Shown here piece after piece: positions 42,011 to 51,320 of a stretch of 64,000 nt of DNA. The DNA is from Streptomyces monashensis (GTDB lineage: Bacteria; Actinomycetota; Actinomycetes; Streptomycetales; Streptomycetaceae). The notes beneath the pieces were generated by a model. It did no database searches, was not told where the DNA came from, and was given only the letters and a program-made list of their open reading frames with translations. The position numbers and the translations under genes were made by a program. How positions within the stretch are numbered: the first letter of the stretch is position 1; each line of letters begins with the position of its first letter. Where the stretch lies: positions 95,230-159,229 of the forward strand of contig NZ_MLYO01000033.1 of the NCBI RefSeq assembly GCF_001866665.1, read 5' to 3'.

Positions 42011-42637
42011 TCAGGAGGTGAAGGGCCGGGCGGGCCAGGGGGCGTCGGCCGGGCGCAGGGCGTCGAGGCCGTCGCCGCTGCGGGCCGCCACCAGCGAGAG
42101 CACGCCCACGACCAGGCAGTTGTTGTGCACGTCGCCGGCCAGGACGCGGCGCACCAGCTCGTCGACCGGCACGCGCGCGTACTCCATGTCGGTCTCCTCG
42201 TGCTCGGCCTCGAACCGCTCGCCCTCTGCCTCCGCCAACTCCCGCGCGAGGAAGACCCGTACGGCCTCGTCGCAGCCGCCGGGGGTGGTGTACACGTCGG
42301 TCAGCACCCGCCAGTCCCCGGCCTTGACGTGCGCCTCCTCGTAGAGCTCGCGCTGGGCCGCGTGCAGCGGGTTCTCGCCGGGGACGTCGAGCAGGCCGGC
42401 CGGGATCTCCCACAGCTTGTGCCGCACGGGGTGGCGGTACTGGTTGATCAGCAGGACCCGGTCCTCCTCGTCCAGGGCGAGGACGGCGACCGAGCCGGGG
42501 TGGACCTGGTAGTCACGGCGGACGACCGAGCCGTCGGGCATGACCACGTCGTCCGTGCGCACGGAGGTCTTGTTGCCCACGAAGGGGGTGTCCGTCGCCC
42601 GGATCTCCCACTCCTCGGGGATGTCCCTGATCGTCAT
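42011..42637 (-). CDS. NUDIX hydrolase (ADP-ribose pyrophosphatase-like)
   Basis: This 208-residue protein has the Nudix box GLLDVPGENPLHAAQRELYEEAH at about residues 80-102, with the metal-binding REL-YEE Glu residues and upstream VLLINQYRHPVRHKLWEIPAG. The layout and length match ADP-ribose diphosphatases, which make AMP and ribose-5-phosphate. The conserved EExG is EEAH here. The ATG at 42637 follows GGAAGGA. It follows pyrG with 83 bases between. Confidence 0.92.
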   Translation of the reverse strand: MTIRDIPEEWEIRATDTPFVGNKTSVRTDDVVMPDGSVVRRDYQVHPGSVAVLALDEEDRVLLINQYRHPVRHKLWEIPAGLLDVPGENPLHAAQRELYEEAHVKAGDWRVLTDVYTTPGGCDEAVRVFLARELAEAEGERFEAEHEETDMEYARVPVDELVRRVLAGDVHNNCLVVGVLSLVAARSGDGLDALRPADAPWPARPFTS

Positions 42638-42720
42638 GCCCTGTCCTTCCACACATGCGCCGGCGGCCGGGGCGCGAGCGTGCTGATCACACGCGCCCCG
42701 GCCACCGTACAGCTCCTGTG

Positions 42721-44370
42721 CTACTTCGCGATCTTCCGCTCGACCGCGGCCTTCACCAGCCCGGCGAAGAGTGGGTGCGGGCGGGTCGGCCGGGACCGCA
42801 GCTCCGGGTGCGCCTGGGTGGCGACCAGGTAGGGGTGCGCGTCACGGGGGTACTCGACGTACTCGACGAGCTTGCCGTCCGGCGACGTGCCGGAGAACAG
42901 GATCCCGGCCTTCTTCTCCAGCTCCGCGCGGTAGGCGTTGTTGACCTCGTAGCGGTGGCGGTGGCGCTCCTCGACGTACTCCTTGCCGTCGTAGACCTCG
43001 CGCACGATGGAGCCCTCGGCGAGCTTGGCCGGGTACATGCCGAGCCGCATGGTGCCGCCCATGTCGCCCTCACCGGCGACGATGTCCATCTGCTCGGCCA
43101 TGGTCGAGATGACCGGGTGGGCGGTGGCCGGGTCGAACTCGGTGGAGTTGGCGTCCGGGATGTCGGCCAGGTTGCGCGCGGCCTCGATCACGATGCACTG
43201 CAGGCCCAGGCACAGGCCCAGCAGCGGGATCCTGTTCTCGCGGGCGAACCTGATCGCGCCGACCTTGCCGAGCACACCGCGGTCGCCGAAGCCGCCGGGG
43301 ATGCAGATGCCGTCGACGTCGCCGAGCTGGGCCTTGGCACCGGCCGGGGTCTTGCAGTCGTCGGAGGTGACCCACTTGATCTTCACGCGGGCCTTGTTGG
43401 CGAAGCCGCCGGCGCGCAGGGCCTCGGTGACCGACAGGTAGGCGTCGGGCAGGTCGATGTACTTGCCGACCAGGGCGAGGGTGATCTCGTGGTCGGGGTT
43501 GTGGACGCGGTCCAGCAGGTCGTCCCAGGTCGTCCAGTCCACGTCGCGGAAGGGCAGGTCGAGCTTGCGCACGACGTAGGCGTCCAGGCCCTCGGTGTGC
43601 ACGACCTTCGGGATGTCGTAGATGGAGCGCGCGTCGGGGCAGGCCACGACGGCGGCCTCGTCCACGTCGCACATCAGCGAGATCTTGCGCTTGATGGCGG
43701 TGGGGACCTCGCGGTCGCAGCGCAGCACGATCGCGTCGGGCTGGATACCGATGTTGCGCAGCGCGGCCACGGAGTGCTGCGTCGGCTTGGTCTTCAGCTC
43801 GCCCGAGGGGCCGATGTAGGGCAGCAGCGAGATGTGGACCACGAAGACGTTGTCGCGGCCGACCTCGTGGCGGACCTGGCGGACGGTCTCCAGGAAGGGC
43901 AGCGACTCGATGTCGCCGACGGTGCCGCCGACCTCGGTGATGACGACGTCGACCTCGTCGGTGGCCATGCGCCGGATGCGGTGCTTGATCTCGTTGGTGA
44001 TGTGCGGAATGACCTGCACGGTGTCACCGAGGTACTCGCCGCGGCGCTCCTTGGCGATCACGGTGGAGTAGACCTGGCCTGTAGTGACGTTGGCGGTGCC
44101 GTCCAAGTCACGGTCCAGGAACCGCTCGTAGTGTCCGATGTCGAGGTCGGTCTCGGCCCCGTCGTTGGTGACGAAGACCTCACCGTGCTGGAAGGGGTTC
44201 ATCGTGCCCGGATCGACGTTCAGATACGGATCCAGTTTCTGCATCACGACGCGCAGCCCGCGGGCCTTGAGCAGCATGCCCAGGCTGGAGGCGGTGAGGC
44301 CCTTGCCGAGCGAGGAGGCGACACCCCCGGTGACGAAGATGTGCTTGGTCGTCGTGGATTTCGGCGGCAT
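42721..44370 (-). CDS. pyrG: CTP synthase
   Basis: The 549-residue enzyme has the synthetase domain (HIFVTGGVASSLGKGLTASSLG, KLDPYLNVDPGTMNPFQHGEVFVTNDGAETDLDIGHYERF) and a C-terminal class I glutamine amidotransferase (GICIPGGFGDRG, LLGLCLGLQ with the catalytic Cys, TQAHPELRSRPTRPHPLF with His and Glu). It converts UTP to CTP. The ATG at 44370 is the family start. Nearly 600 bases separate it from the divergent GH15 gene, enough for an attenuated leader, but I saw no defined motif. Confidence 0.98.
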   Translation of the reverse strand: MPPKSTTTKHIFVTGGVASSLGKGLTASSLGMLLKARGLRVVMQKLDPYLNVDPGTMNPFQHGEVFVTNDGAETDLDIGHYERFLDRDLDGTANVTTGQVYSTVIAKERRGEYLGDTVQVIPHITNEIKHRIRRMATDEVDVVITEVGGTVGDIESLPFLETVRQVRHEVGRDNVFVVHISLLPYIGPSGELKTKPTQHSVAALRNIGIQPDAIVLRCDREVPTAIKRKISLMCDVDEAAVVACPDARSIYDIPKVVHTEGLDAYVVRKLDLPFRDVDWTTWDDLLDRVHNPDHEITLALVGKYIDLPDAYLSVTEALRAGGFANKARVKIKWVTSDDCKTPAGAKAQLGDVDGICIPGGFGDRGVLGKVGAIRFARENRIPLLGLCLGLQCIVIEAARNLADIPDANSTEFDPATAHPVISTMAEQMDIVAGEGDMGGTMRLGMYPAKLAEGSIVREVYDGKEYVEERHRHRYEVNNAYRAELEKKAGILFSGTSPDGKLVEYVEYPRDAHPYLVATQAHPELRSRPTRPHPLFAGLVKAAVERKIAK

Positions 44371-44969
44371 GGCCAAGAGGGGGCTCCCGTGGTCGCTGGC
44401 TTTCGTGCGGTGCGGCTGCCGGTCCGGACATCGCTGTGCTTCCGGGTGGGGGCGCCGCCGCTGCGGTTCGGGGGACCCCGGCTGTCTTCCTTCGGGTCCC
44501 ACCGGTCCACGGGCTACCAGGGTATCAGCGCCCGGAGGAGATGGCTTCCGGCCACGCTCCGCACCCGCGCGGACACGAACCGGCCCGCCGCACGGGGCCC
44601 GTCCACAGGTCTCCGTCACGGCCGCCCCACGTGTCACCACAAAAACGCGCCGGTCACATCGTCATCACCCGCTGCTCACTCGTTCGGCCCACACGGGTTG
44701 CCCGGAGCGGCACGCAGATCATCTGGGTGCGTCGTATCCTGCTCGGACATTCGCTGCCGAGCCAGGCCGGAACGACGGCACACCCCCGCCGATAACCCCC
44801 GGAACAACGAGCGCGCGGCAGTTCGTTGAGCAAGGACTGTCGTTTTGCCTCAGGGCTCGGCGGGCTGCTTTGCTTCACCGCTCAACGACGCACAACAACG
44901 ACCCCTTGACCGCATCAGCGACAGCCCCCTGCGCGGGGGCGTGACGTGGCCGTTCGACTGGAGTTGCAC
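44371..44969. other. Long divergent intergenic region pyrG / GH15
   Basis: This 599-base gap separates two divergent genes and contains no convincing gene. It holds a GC-rich hairpin GCCCCC-TGCGC-GGGGGC at about 44927-44943 just ahead of the GH15 ribosome site, and a TTGACC element at 44905-44910 that might be a -35. Codon bias does not support the small frames inside. Confidence 0.4.
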
Positions 44970-46772
44970 GTGGCCGGGCGCATCGAAGACTACGCACTCA
45001 TCGGAGACATGCAGACCGCGGCTCTGGTCTGCCGGGACGGCACGGTGGACTGGCTGTGCCTGCCCCGCTTCGACTCGCATGCCGTCTTCGCCGGCCTGCT
45101 GGGCACCGAGGAGCACGGCGTCTGGCGGCTCGGCCCGGCGCACGCGGCCGACGCGACGCCGCCGGTCGCCGCCCGGCGGAGCTACCGGGGCGACTCGCTG
45201 ATCCTGGAGTCCGAGTGGGACACCCCGCGCGGCACCGTGCGCGTGACGGACTTCATGCCGCCGCGTGACGGCGCGCCGCAGCTGATCCGGATCGTCGAGG
45301 GCGTCACCGGCCGGGTGCCGATGCGCTCCGCCCTGCGCATGCGGTTCTCCTACGGCCGGGTGGTGCCCTGGGTGCACAAGAACGAGGGCCGTACGGTGGC
45401 CGTCGCGGGCCCGGACTCGGTGTGGTTCGACACCGAGGCGGAGACCTACGGAAAGTCGCTGACGACGTACGCCGACTTCACGGTCGCCCCCGGTGACCGG
45501 ATCGCCTTCACCATCTCGTGGCAGCCCTCGCACCGGGAGCCGCCGCCGCTGCCGGAGCCGGAGGCCTCGCTGGAGGCGACGGAGGAGTTCTGGCACGAGT
45601 GGGTGGACCACTGTACGTACCACGGGCCGTACCGCGAAGCGGTGATCCGCTCGCTGATCACCCTGAAGGCGCTGACGTACGCCCCGACCGGCGGCATCGT
45701 CGCGGCCCCGACGACCTCCCTGCCCGAGGACATCGGCGGCGTGCGCAACTGGGACTACCGCTACACCTGGCTGCGCGACGCCGCGATCACCCTGTCGTCG
45801 CTGCTGCGCACCGGCTACCGCGAGGAGGCCCGCGCCTGGCGCGAGTGGCTGCTGCGCGCGGTCGCGGGCGACCCGGAGAACCTGCAGATCATGTACGGCA
45901 TCGCCGGTGAGCGCGAGCTGGGCGAGGCCGAGCTGGACTGGCTGCCGGGCTACGAGAAGTCCGCCCCGGTCCGGGTCGGCAACGGCGCGGCGCACCAGCT
46001 CCAGCTGGACGTGTACGGCGAGGTCACCGAGGCCCTGCACCTGGCCCACATGACGGGCCTGGCCCGCAACGACTACGCCTCGCTGCTCCAGCTGAAGCTC
46101 ATCCGCTATCTGGAGGACCACTGGCAGGAGCCGGACGAGGGCATCTGGGAGGTGCGCGGCCCGCGCCGGCACTTCGTGCACTCCAAGGTGATGGCCTGGG
46201 TCGCCGTCGACCGCACGATCAAGCTGATCGAGTCCGGCGACGCGGACGGCCCGCTGGAGCGCTGGAAGGAACTGCGCGACGACATCCACCGGGACGTGTG
46301 CGAGAAGGGCTACGACAAGGAGCGCAACACGTTCACGCAGTCCTACGGCTCCCAGGAGCTGGACGCCTCGCTGCTGCTGATCCCGCAGATGGGCTTCCTG
46401 CCGCCGGACGACAAGCGGGTGATCGGCACGATCGAGGCGATCCAGCGCGAGCTGTCCACCCCGGACGGGTTCATCCTGCGCTACCCGACCTCGGGCGGCG
46501 ACGAGGGCGTCGACGGCCTGCCGGGCGACGAGGGCGCCTTCCTGGCCTGCTCGTTCTGGATGGCCGACGACCTGGCGATGATCGGCCGCGTCGACGAGGC
46601 CCGCAAGCTGTTCGAGAAGCTCCTCGCGCTGCGCAACGACCTCGGTCTGCTCGCCGAGGAGTGGGACCCGCGCCTGCAACGCCAGGTCGGCAACTTCCCG
46701 CAGGCCTTCAGCCACGTGCCGCTGATCGACACGGCACTGCGGTTGACGGCTTCGGGGGCGTACGGGGGTTGA
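44970..46772 (+). CDS. GH15 family glycoside hydrolase (trehalase/glucoamylase-like)
   Basis: This 600-residue protein has the actinobacterial GH15 pattern: RIEDYALIGDMQTAALVCRDGTVDWLCLPRFDS (beta domain), GVRNWDYRYTWLRDAA, MYGIAGERELGEAELDWLPGY and AEEWDPRLQRQVGNFPQAFSH near the end, where the catalytic glutamates are expected. Related proteins are trehalases or glucoamylase-like. There is no signal peptide. I chose the GTG at 44970 because TGGAG lies six bases upstream; the earlier GTG at 44946 lacks a site. Confidence 0.93.
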   Translation: MAGRIEDYALIGDMQTAALVCRDGTVDWLCLPRFDSHAVFAGLLGTEEHGVWRLGPAHAADATPPVAARRSYRGDSLILESEWDTPRGTVRVTDFMPPRDGAPQLIRIVEGVTGRVPMRSALRMRFSYGRVVPWVHKNEGRTVAVAGPDSVWFDTEAETYGKSLTTYADFTVAPGDRIAFTISWQPSHREPPPLPEPEASLEATEEFWHEWVDHCTYHGPYREAVIRSLITLKALTYAPTGGIVAAPTTSLPEDIGGVRNWDYRYTWLRDAAITLSSLLRTGYREEARAWREWLLRAVAGDPENLQIMYGIAGERELGEAELDWLPGYEKSAPVRVGNGAAHQLQLDVYGEVTEALHLAHMTGLARNDYASLLQLKLIRYLEDHWQEPDEGIWEVRGPRRHFVHSKVMAWVAVDRTIKLIESGDADGPLERWKELRDDIHRDVCEKGYDKERNTFTQSYGSQELDASLLLIPQMGFLPPDDKRVIGTIEAIQRELSTPDGFILRYPTSGGDEGVDGLPGDEGAFLACSFWMADDLAMIGRVDEARKLFEKLLALRNDLGLLAEEWDPRLQRQVGNFPQAFSHVPLIDTALRLTASGAYGG

Positions 46773-46844
46773 CGCGACCGGGTGACCGGGCCCGCCTAGG
46801 CTGAAACCGCACGATTCCCCTTTCCGGGAAGGGGGCGGCCGGCC

Positions 46845-48176
46845 ATGGCTTCCCTCTCGAAGGCGCGGGCGGCCCTGGCCGTGCTGCGCGAGGATCTGGC
46901 GGGCGACGTGTTCGCCCCGGGGGATCCCGGTTACGACGGGGCACGGGCCGTCTCCAACGCACGGATCGACCGACGCCCGGCCGTGATCGCGCGGTGCGCG
47001 GACGTGGCCGACGTCGTCCGGGCGGTGCGCTTCGCGCGCGACCTGGACCTGCACATCGCGGTGCGCGGCGGCGGGCACGGCCTGGCGGGCGGCTCGGCCG
47101 ACGGGGCGCTGCTGGTGGACCTGGGCCGGATGCGCACGGTCACCGTCGATCCGGCGGACGAGGCGGTCCGGGTCGGGGGCGGGGCCACGACGAGCGACCT
47201 GGACCGGGCGAGCCGGCCCTACGGTCTCGTGGCCACGGGGTGCCATGTCCCGGGTGCGGGAGTCGCCGGCTTCGTCCTCGGCGGCGGTACCGGCCGCCTG
47301 GACCGCGCCTTCGGCCTGGCCGTCGACGACCTCATCGCGGTGGAGCTGGTGACCGCCGACGCCGAGCGGGTGCACGCGAGCGCCGACGACAACCCGGAGC
47401 TGTTCTGGGCGCTGCACGGCGGGGGCGGCGGTTTCGGCGTGGCGACGGCGCTCACGCTGGAGGTGCACGAACTGCCGCGGTACGCGGTCGCGCTGCTGCG
47501 GTACCCGCCGCGGGACGGCCCGGACGTGGTCCGCGCCTTTCGCGAGATCATCCGTACCGGTCCGGACGAGGTGGGCGGCGCCGTGCTGTGCCTGACCGAC
47601 GCGCAGGCGCGGTCCGGGCCGCGGTGCTGTGCCCTGCTGACGTACGCGGGCGGCGAGAGCGGCCTGCGGGAGCTCGCCGGGCCGCTGCTCGCGCTGCCGC
47701 ACGAGGCGGAGCCGGGCGCCCTGCCGTGCCTGCCGTGGGGCGTGCGCGCCCACTGGTCGGCAGAGTGCCTGGACGCTCTGCCCGACGCCGCGGTGGACGC
47801 CTTCTGCGCCCGCGCCGCGAACCTGCCGGTGCCGGGCGCGTACCGGCTCGCGCTCGTCCCGCTCGGCGGCGCGATCGCCACCGGCCCGCACACCTACCCG
47901 GTGCCGTACCGGGACGCGTCCTGGCTGCTGCACCCGTGCGCCGGCTGGGCGGGCCCGGCCGGCGACGCGCCTGCGACCGCCTGGGTGCGGGACGCGTGCG
48001 CCGACGTACGGCCCTGGAGCACCGGTGCGGTCTGCCTCGGCCTCGTCGGCGACGAGGGCCCCGAGCGGCTGCGGGCGGGCCTCGGCGCCGGGAACCTGCT
48101 GCGGCTGGCGAAGGTGAAGCGGCACTACGACCCGGACAACGTCTTCCGCTTCGGTCACACCGTCGAACCGGTGTGA
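46845..48176 (+). CDS. FAD-linked oxidase (BBE-like)
   Basis: The 443-residue protein has a PCMH-type FAD-binding domain: HIAVRGGGHGLAGGSADGALLVDL with the His expected to link covalently to FAD, then VATGCHVPGAGVAGFVLGGGTGRL in which a Cys could provide a second link, and FWALHGGGGGFGVATAL. It ends with a berberine-bridge domain YDPDNVFRFGHTVEP. It should oxidise a sugar, alcohol or secondary metabolite using oxygen. The ATG at 46845 has a purine-rich AAGGGGG upstream. A PucR regulator follows. Confidence 0.9.
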   Translation: MASLSKARAALAVLREDLAGDVFAPGDPGYDGARAVSNARIDRRPAVIARCADVADVVRAVRFARDLDLHIAVRGGGHGLAGGSADGALLVDLGRMRTVTVDPADEAVRVGGGATTSDLDRASRPYGLVATGCHVPGAGVAGFVLGGGTGRLDRAFGLAVDDLIAVELVTADAERVHASADDNPELFWALHGGGGGFGVATALTLEVHELPRYAVALLRYPPRDGPDVVRAFREIIRTGPDEVGGAVLCLTDAQARSGPRCCALLTYAGGESGLRELAGPLLALPHEAEPGALPCLPWGVRAHWSAECLDALPDAAVDAFCARAANLPVPGAYRLALVPLGGAIATGPHTYPVPYRDASWLLHPCAGWAGPAGDAPATAWVRDACADVRPWSTGAVCLGLVGDEGPERLRAGLGAGNLLRLAKVKRHYDPDNVFRFGHTVEPV

Positions 48177-48219
48177 CCCGAAGCCGTCCCGAAGCTGTCC
48201 CGAAGGGCGTTCGCGCAGG

Positions 48220-48225
48220 TAGCGT
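48220..48225 (+). promoter_or_regulatory. -10 element for a leaderless transcript
   Basis: TAGCGT ends seven bases before the ATG at 48233, consistent with a leaderless start; there is no ribosome site between. Confidence 0.45.
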
Positions 48226-48232
48226 CCGCTGC

Positions 48233-49879
48233 ATGGACAGCCGCACCGACCACCGACTCGACACCCAGGGCGCCGGGATCACCGTGCAGCGGGCCCTGGA
48301 GCTGCCCGGCCTGCGCAGCGGACTGCCCGAGATCCTGGCGGGCGCCGACCGGCTGGGGCGCACGGTGCGCTGGGTGCACGCGGGCGAGGTGCCGAACATC
48401 GCCTCGCTGCTCAAGGGCGGCGAGCTGCTCCTCACCACGGGCTACGGCCTCGGCACCCGCCCCGCCGAGCAGCGGGCGTTCGTGCGCACCCTCGCCGAGC
48501 GCGGGATCGCCGCCCTGGTGGTGGAGCTGGGCCCGCGTTTCACACGGCTGCCCGCCGCCCTGGTGGACACCGCCCGCGCCGCCGGGCTGCCGCTGGTCCA
48601 GCTGCATCGCGAGGTGCCGTTCGTGACGGTGACCGAGGAGATCCACACCGAGATCGTCAACGGCCACTACGCGCTGCTCCAGCGGGCCGAGGAGGTGCAC
48701 CGGCGCTGTACCGAGGCGCTGCTGGCCGGTGGCGGGGTGCCGCAGGTGCTGGGCATCCTGGCCGGCTTCGGCGGCAACCCCGTCTTCCTGGAGACGGCCG
48801 ACGGCCGGCTGCTGTACGCCGCCGGGGAGGGGCCCGAGGGCGCGGATCCGCTCCAGGTGTGGGAGGGGCTGCGCGGACCGCACAAGGACGCGCCGCCGCC
48901 CGCCGGTTCGGTGCTGGTGGACGTGCCCGGCGGCGGAGCGGGGACGGCGGGCTCCGTCCGCGCCCGCCTGGTGCTGCTGCCGGTGTGCTCACCGCTGGCT
49001 CCGGTGCACCGGATGGCCGCCGAGCGGGCCGCGGGCATCGTGGCCGTGGTGCTGATGCAGGCCCGGCAGGAGGAGGAGCTGGCGGCGCGCGGGCGCGGTG
49101 ACTTCCTCACCGATCTCGCCGAGGGCCGGATCTCGGCGCAGGACGCCCCGGCGCAGGCCCGGGTCCTCGGCTTCAAGCCCGGCGAGAGCCCGCTGCTGCC
49201 CGTGGTGATGCGGATCGGCGACTCCCTTTCCCCGGGCGGGGGTTGGGCGGTGCTGGCGCGGGCGGTGTCCGAGGAGCTGGCGGCGGTGGGGGTGCCGGTG
49301 CTGCTGGGTGTGCGGCCGGTGGAGGGCCGGGTGCTGGTGCTGCTGGGCCTGCGCGCGGAGCCGGAGCGGGCCGCGGTCGCGGACCGGGTGGCGGCGGCCC
49401 TCAGGGCGGGGGTGGAGCGGGCCGGGATGCGGCGGCCGGGCTCGCCGCCGCCGGTCGTGGTCGTCGCCGCGGCGGGCGGCTGGGCGGCCGCCTCGGCGGG
49501 CCTGCGGCACGCGGCGGAGACGGCGACGGCCGCGCAGGGCCTGACCGACCGGCCCTGGTACGACGCCCGGCGCCTGGACATCGACCTGCTGCTGTGGCGG
49601 CTGCGCGACCACCCGGACCTCGCCGCCTTCGTGGACCGCGCGATCGGCCCGCTGCGCGACCACGACCGCCGCTCCAGGCCGCCGCTGCTGCCGACCCTGG
49701 AGACGTATCTGGCGCACGCAGGCCGCAAGGCGGAGACGGCCCGCGAACTGCATCTGAACCGGCAGACCCTCTACAACCGCCTCGCCCGCATCGGGGAGTT
49801 GCTGGGCACCGACCTCGACGACCCGCAGACCGTACTGGCGTTGAGCCTCGCGCTGCGGGCCCGCCGCCATGTCAGCTGA
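48233..49879 (+). CDS. PucR-family transcriptional regulator
   Basis: This 548-residue protein begins with a PucR N-terminal domain (GITVQRALELPGLRSGLPEILAGADRLGRTVRWVHAGEVPNIASLL, LLTTGYGLG), has a central CdaR GGDEF-like region and a C-terminal HTH_30 helix-turn-helix (LETYLAHAGRKAETARELHLNRQTLYNRLARIGELLGTDLDDP). Relatives control purine or amino-acid catabolism. The upstream FAD oxidase is a possible target by context. The ATG at 48233 lies seven bases after TAGCGT, so the message is probably leaderless. Confidence 0.93.
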   Translation: MDSRTDHRLDTQGAGITVQRALELPGLRSGLPEILAGADRLGRTVRWVHAGEVPNIASLLKGGELLLTTGYGLGTRPAEQRAFVRTLAERGIAALVVELGPRFTRLPAALVDTARAAGLPLVQLHREVPFVTVTEEIHTEIVNGHYALLQRAEEVHRRCTEALLAGGGVPQVLGILAGFGGNPVFLETADGRLLYAAGEGPEGADPLQVWEGLRGPHKDAPPPAGSVLVDVPGGGAGTAGSVRARLVLLPVCSPLAPVHRMAAERAAGIVAVVLMQARQEEELAARGRGDFLTDLAEGRISAQDAPAQARVLGFKPGESPLLPVVMRIGDSLSPGGGWAVLARAVSEELAAVGVPVLLGVRPVEGRVLVLLGLRAEPERAAVADRVAAALRAGVERAGMRRPGSPPPVVVVAAAGGWAAASAGLRHAAETATAAQGLTDRPWYDARRLDIDLLLWRLRDHPDLAAFVDRAIGPLRDHDRRSRPPLLPTLETYLAHAGRKAETARELHLNRQTLYNRLARIGELLGTDLDDPQTVLALSLALRARRHVS

Positions 49880-49891
49880 GGCCTCGCAGGC

Positions 49892-51028
49892 TCAGGCGAG
49901 CGGCCGGGGCTGGGTCAACTCGTCGTAGACGCTGAGCACTTGGGCGACCGTCTCGTCCTCGGTCGGCCAGCCCGCGGTCTGCCGCACCCCCGCCTCGCGC
50001 AGCTCCTGGCAGCGCTCGGGGTCCGCGAGGAGGCGTACGACGGTGTCGGCGAGCGCCTCCGCGTCGCCGTACGGGACGAGGGCGGCCGCGTCGCCGACGA
50101 GGTCGGGGATGCCGCCGACCCGGGTCGCGACGAGGGGCACGCGCGCGTACAGCGCCTCCTGGGCGAGGACCGAGCGGGACTCCCAACTGCTCGTCAGGAG
50201 CGCCAGATCGGCGGCGGCGAGCAGTTCGGGCACGTCCTCGCGGCGGCCGATGAGCCGCACGGGCAGCTCCTCGTCCTCGATCCGTCGCGCCAGGTGCGGG
50301 CGCAGCGGCCCCTCCCCGGCGATCACGACCAGCGGCGCGGGGTCCAGGTCCCGCCAGGCGCGGGCGGCGTCGAGCAGGACGTCGTAGCCGCGGTGGCGGT
50401 CGAGGGAGCCGACGGCGATGAGCAACGGGCCCGAGCCGGCGCCGAGTTCGGCGCGGATCTTGGCCCGCAGCCGGTCGGGGTCGTCGCGGTCGACGGGCGT
50501 GCGCTGTCCGGGCAGGCCGACGGCGGCCAGCCGGGCGTCCCGCGCCCCGGTCCGCCGGGCCCGGTCCACCAGGTCGGAACTGGTTCCGAGGACCACGGTC
50601 GCCGTACGGACCACGCGCCGCTCCAGCACCTTCAGCAGATGGGATCGCGGGCCTTCCGCGCGGGCCCGGTCGTGCCAGGTGACCACGAGCGGGGTGCGCC
50701 GGCCGCTGAGCGCGAGCACGGTGCGGAAGGAGGCGTGCAGTCCGTGTGCGTGCACCAGGTCGGCGCCCGAGCAGGCCGCCCGGAGCGCGGCCACGGAGAC
50801 CGGGTCGCTGCTGCGCGGCACGTGCACGTGCTCGGCACCGGCGCCGGTGAAGTCGTAGGCGCGATCGGCCTCGACGGGGGCGCACACGGTGACCCGCACG
50901 CCCCGCGCCACGAGCCCCTCGGCCAGGGAGCGCACATGGACGCTGCTGCCGGCGTTGCCTCCGCCCAGCACCTGCACGGTGCGCAGCGTCGACTGGCCGT
51001 GCGGCGCGTTGCTGCTCAGGGGGCTCAC
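49892..51028 (-). CDS. Glycosyltransferase family 4
   Basis: The 378-residue GT-B enzyme has VQVLGGGNAGSSVHVRSLAEGL at the donor/acceptor N-domain, DLVHAHGLHASFRTVLAL, LIAVGSLDRHRGYDVLLDAA and the C-terminal nucleotide-sugar loop SSWESRSVLAQEALYARVPLVATRVGGIPDLVG (an Ex7E-like motif). It transfers a sugar from a nucleotide donor to an unknown acceptor. The GTG at 51028 has GGAG about 10 bases upstream. It is downstream of an MraY-like gene, which hints at an envelope glycan. Confidence 0.9.
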   Translation of the reverse strand: MSPLSSNAPHGQSTLRTVQVLGGGNAGSSVHVRSLAEGLVARGVRVTVCAPVEADRAYDFTGAGAEHVHVPRSSDPVSVAALRAACSGADLVHAHGLHASFRTVLALSGRRTPLVVTWHDRARAEGPRSHLLKVLERRVVRTATVVLGTSSDLVDRARRTGARDARLAAVGLPGQRTPVDRDDPDRLRAKIRAELGAGSGPLLIAVGSLDRHRGYDVLLDAARAWRDLDPAPLVVIAGEGPLRPHLARRIEDEELPVRLIGRREDVPELLAAADLALLTSSWESRSVLAQEALYARVPLVATRVGGIPDLVGDAAALVPYGDAEALADTVVRLLADPERCQELREAGVRQTAGWPTEDETVAQVLSVYDELTQPRPLA

Positions 51029-51320
51029 GTGGCCGGGGCTCCTGGTTCGACGTGGGCGGTCACGAGGAAACGTACAGAAAGTAGCGGGCGCAAGGGAGCG
51101 GAAGGACATACCCCGCGCGCCTCCCGCGCGGACCGGTCCGGGCCGCCGCCCGCCCGCGTTCTCCGCCAAGCATGCCAGGACGCGGGGCCGTTGCGGGAAA
51201 CCCGGACGGGCGCACACCGCGGTGGGCCGGGGCAATGCGCCGGCGCACGTCACCCACACGGGTGAAGGAATCCCCGGCGCGGACGAACGTCGCGCGCCCC
51301 CGTCCGGCGAGGTCGGACGG

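Noticed and set aside
44690..44770. 24-codon minus-strand frame starting MSEQDTTHPDDLRAAP in the pyrG/GH15 gap
   Set aside because: It has no clear ribosome site and no codon or context support, so I left it as unproven.
44850..48158. 1102-codon open frame on the minus strand opposite GH15 and the FAD oxidase
   Set aside because: It covers two clearly real plus-strand genes, lacks domains, and has biased composition of a shadow.
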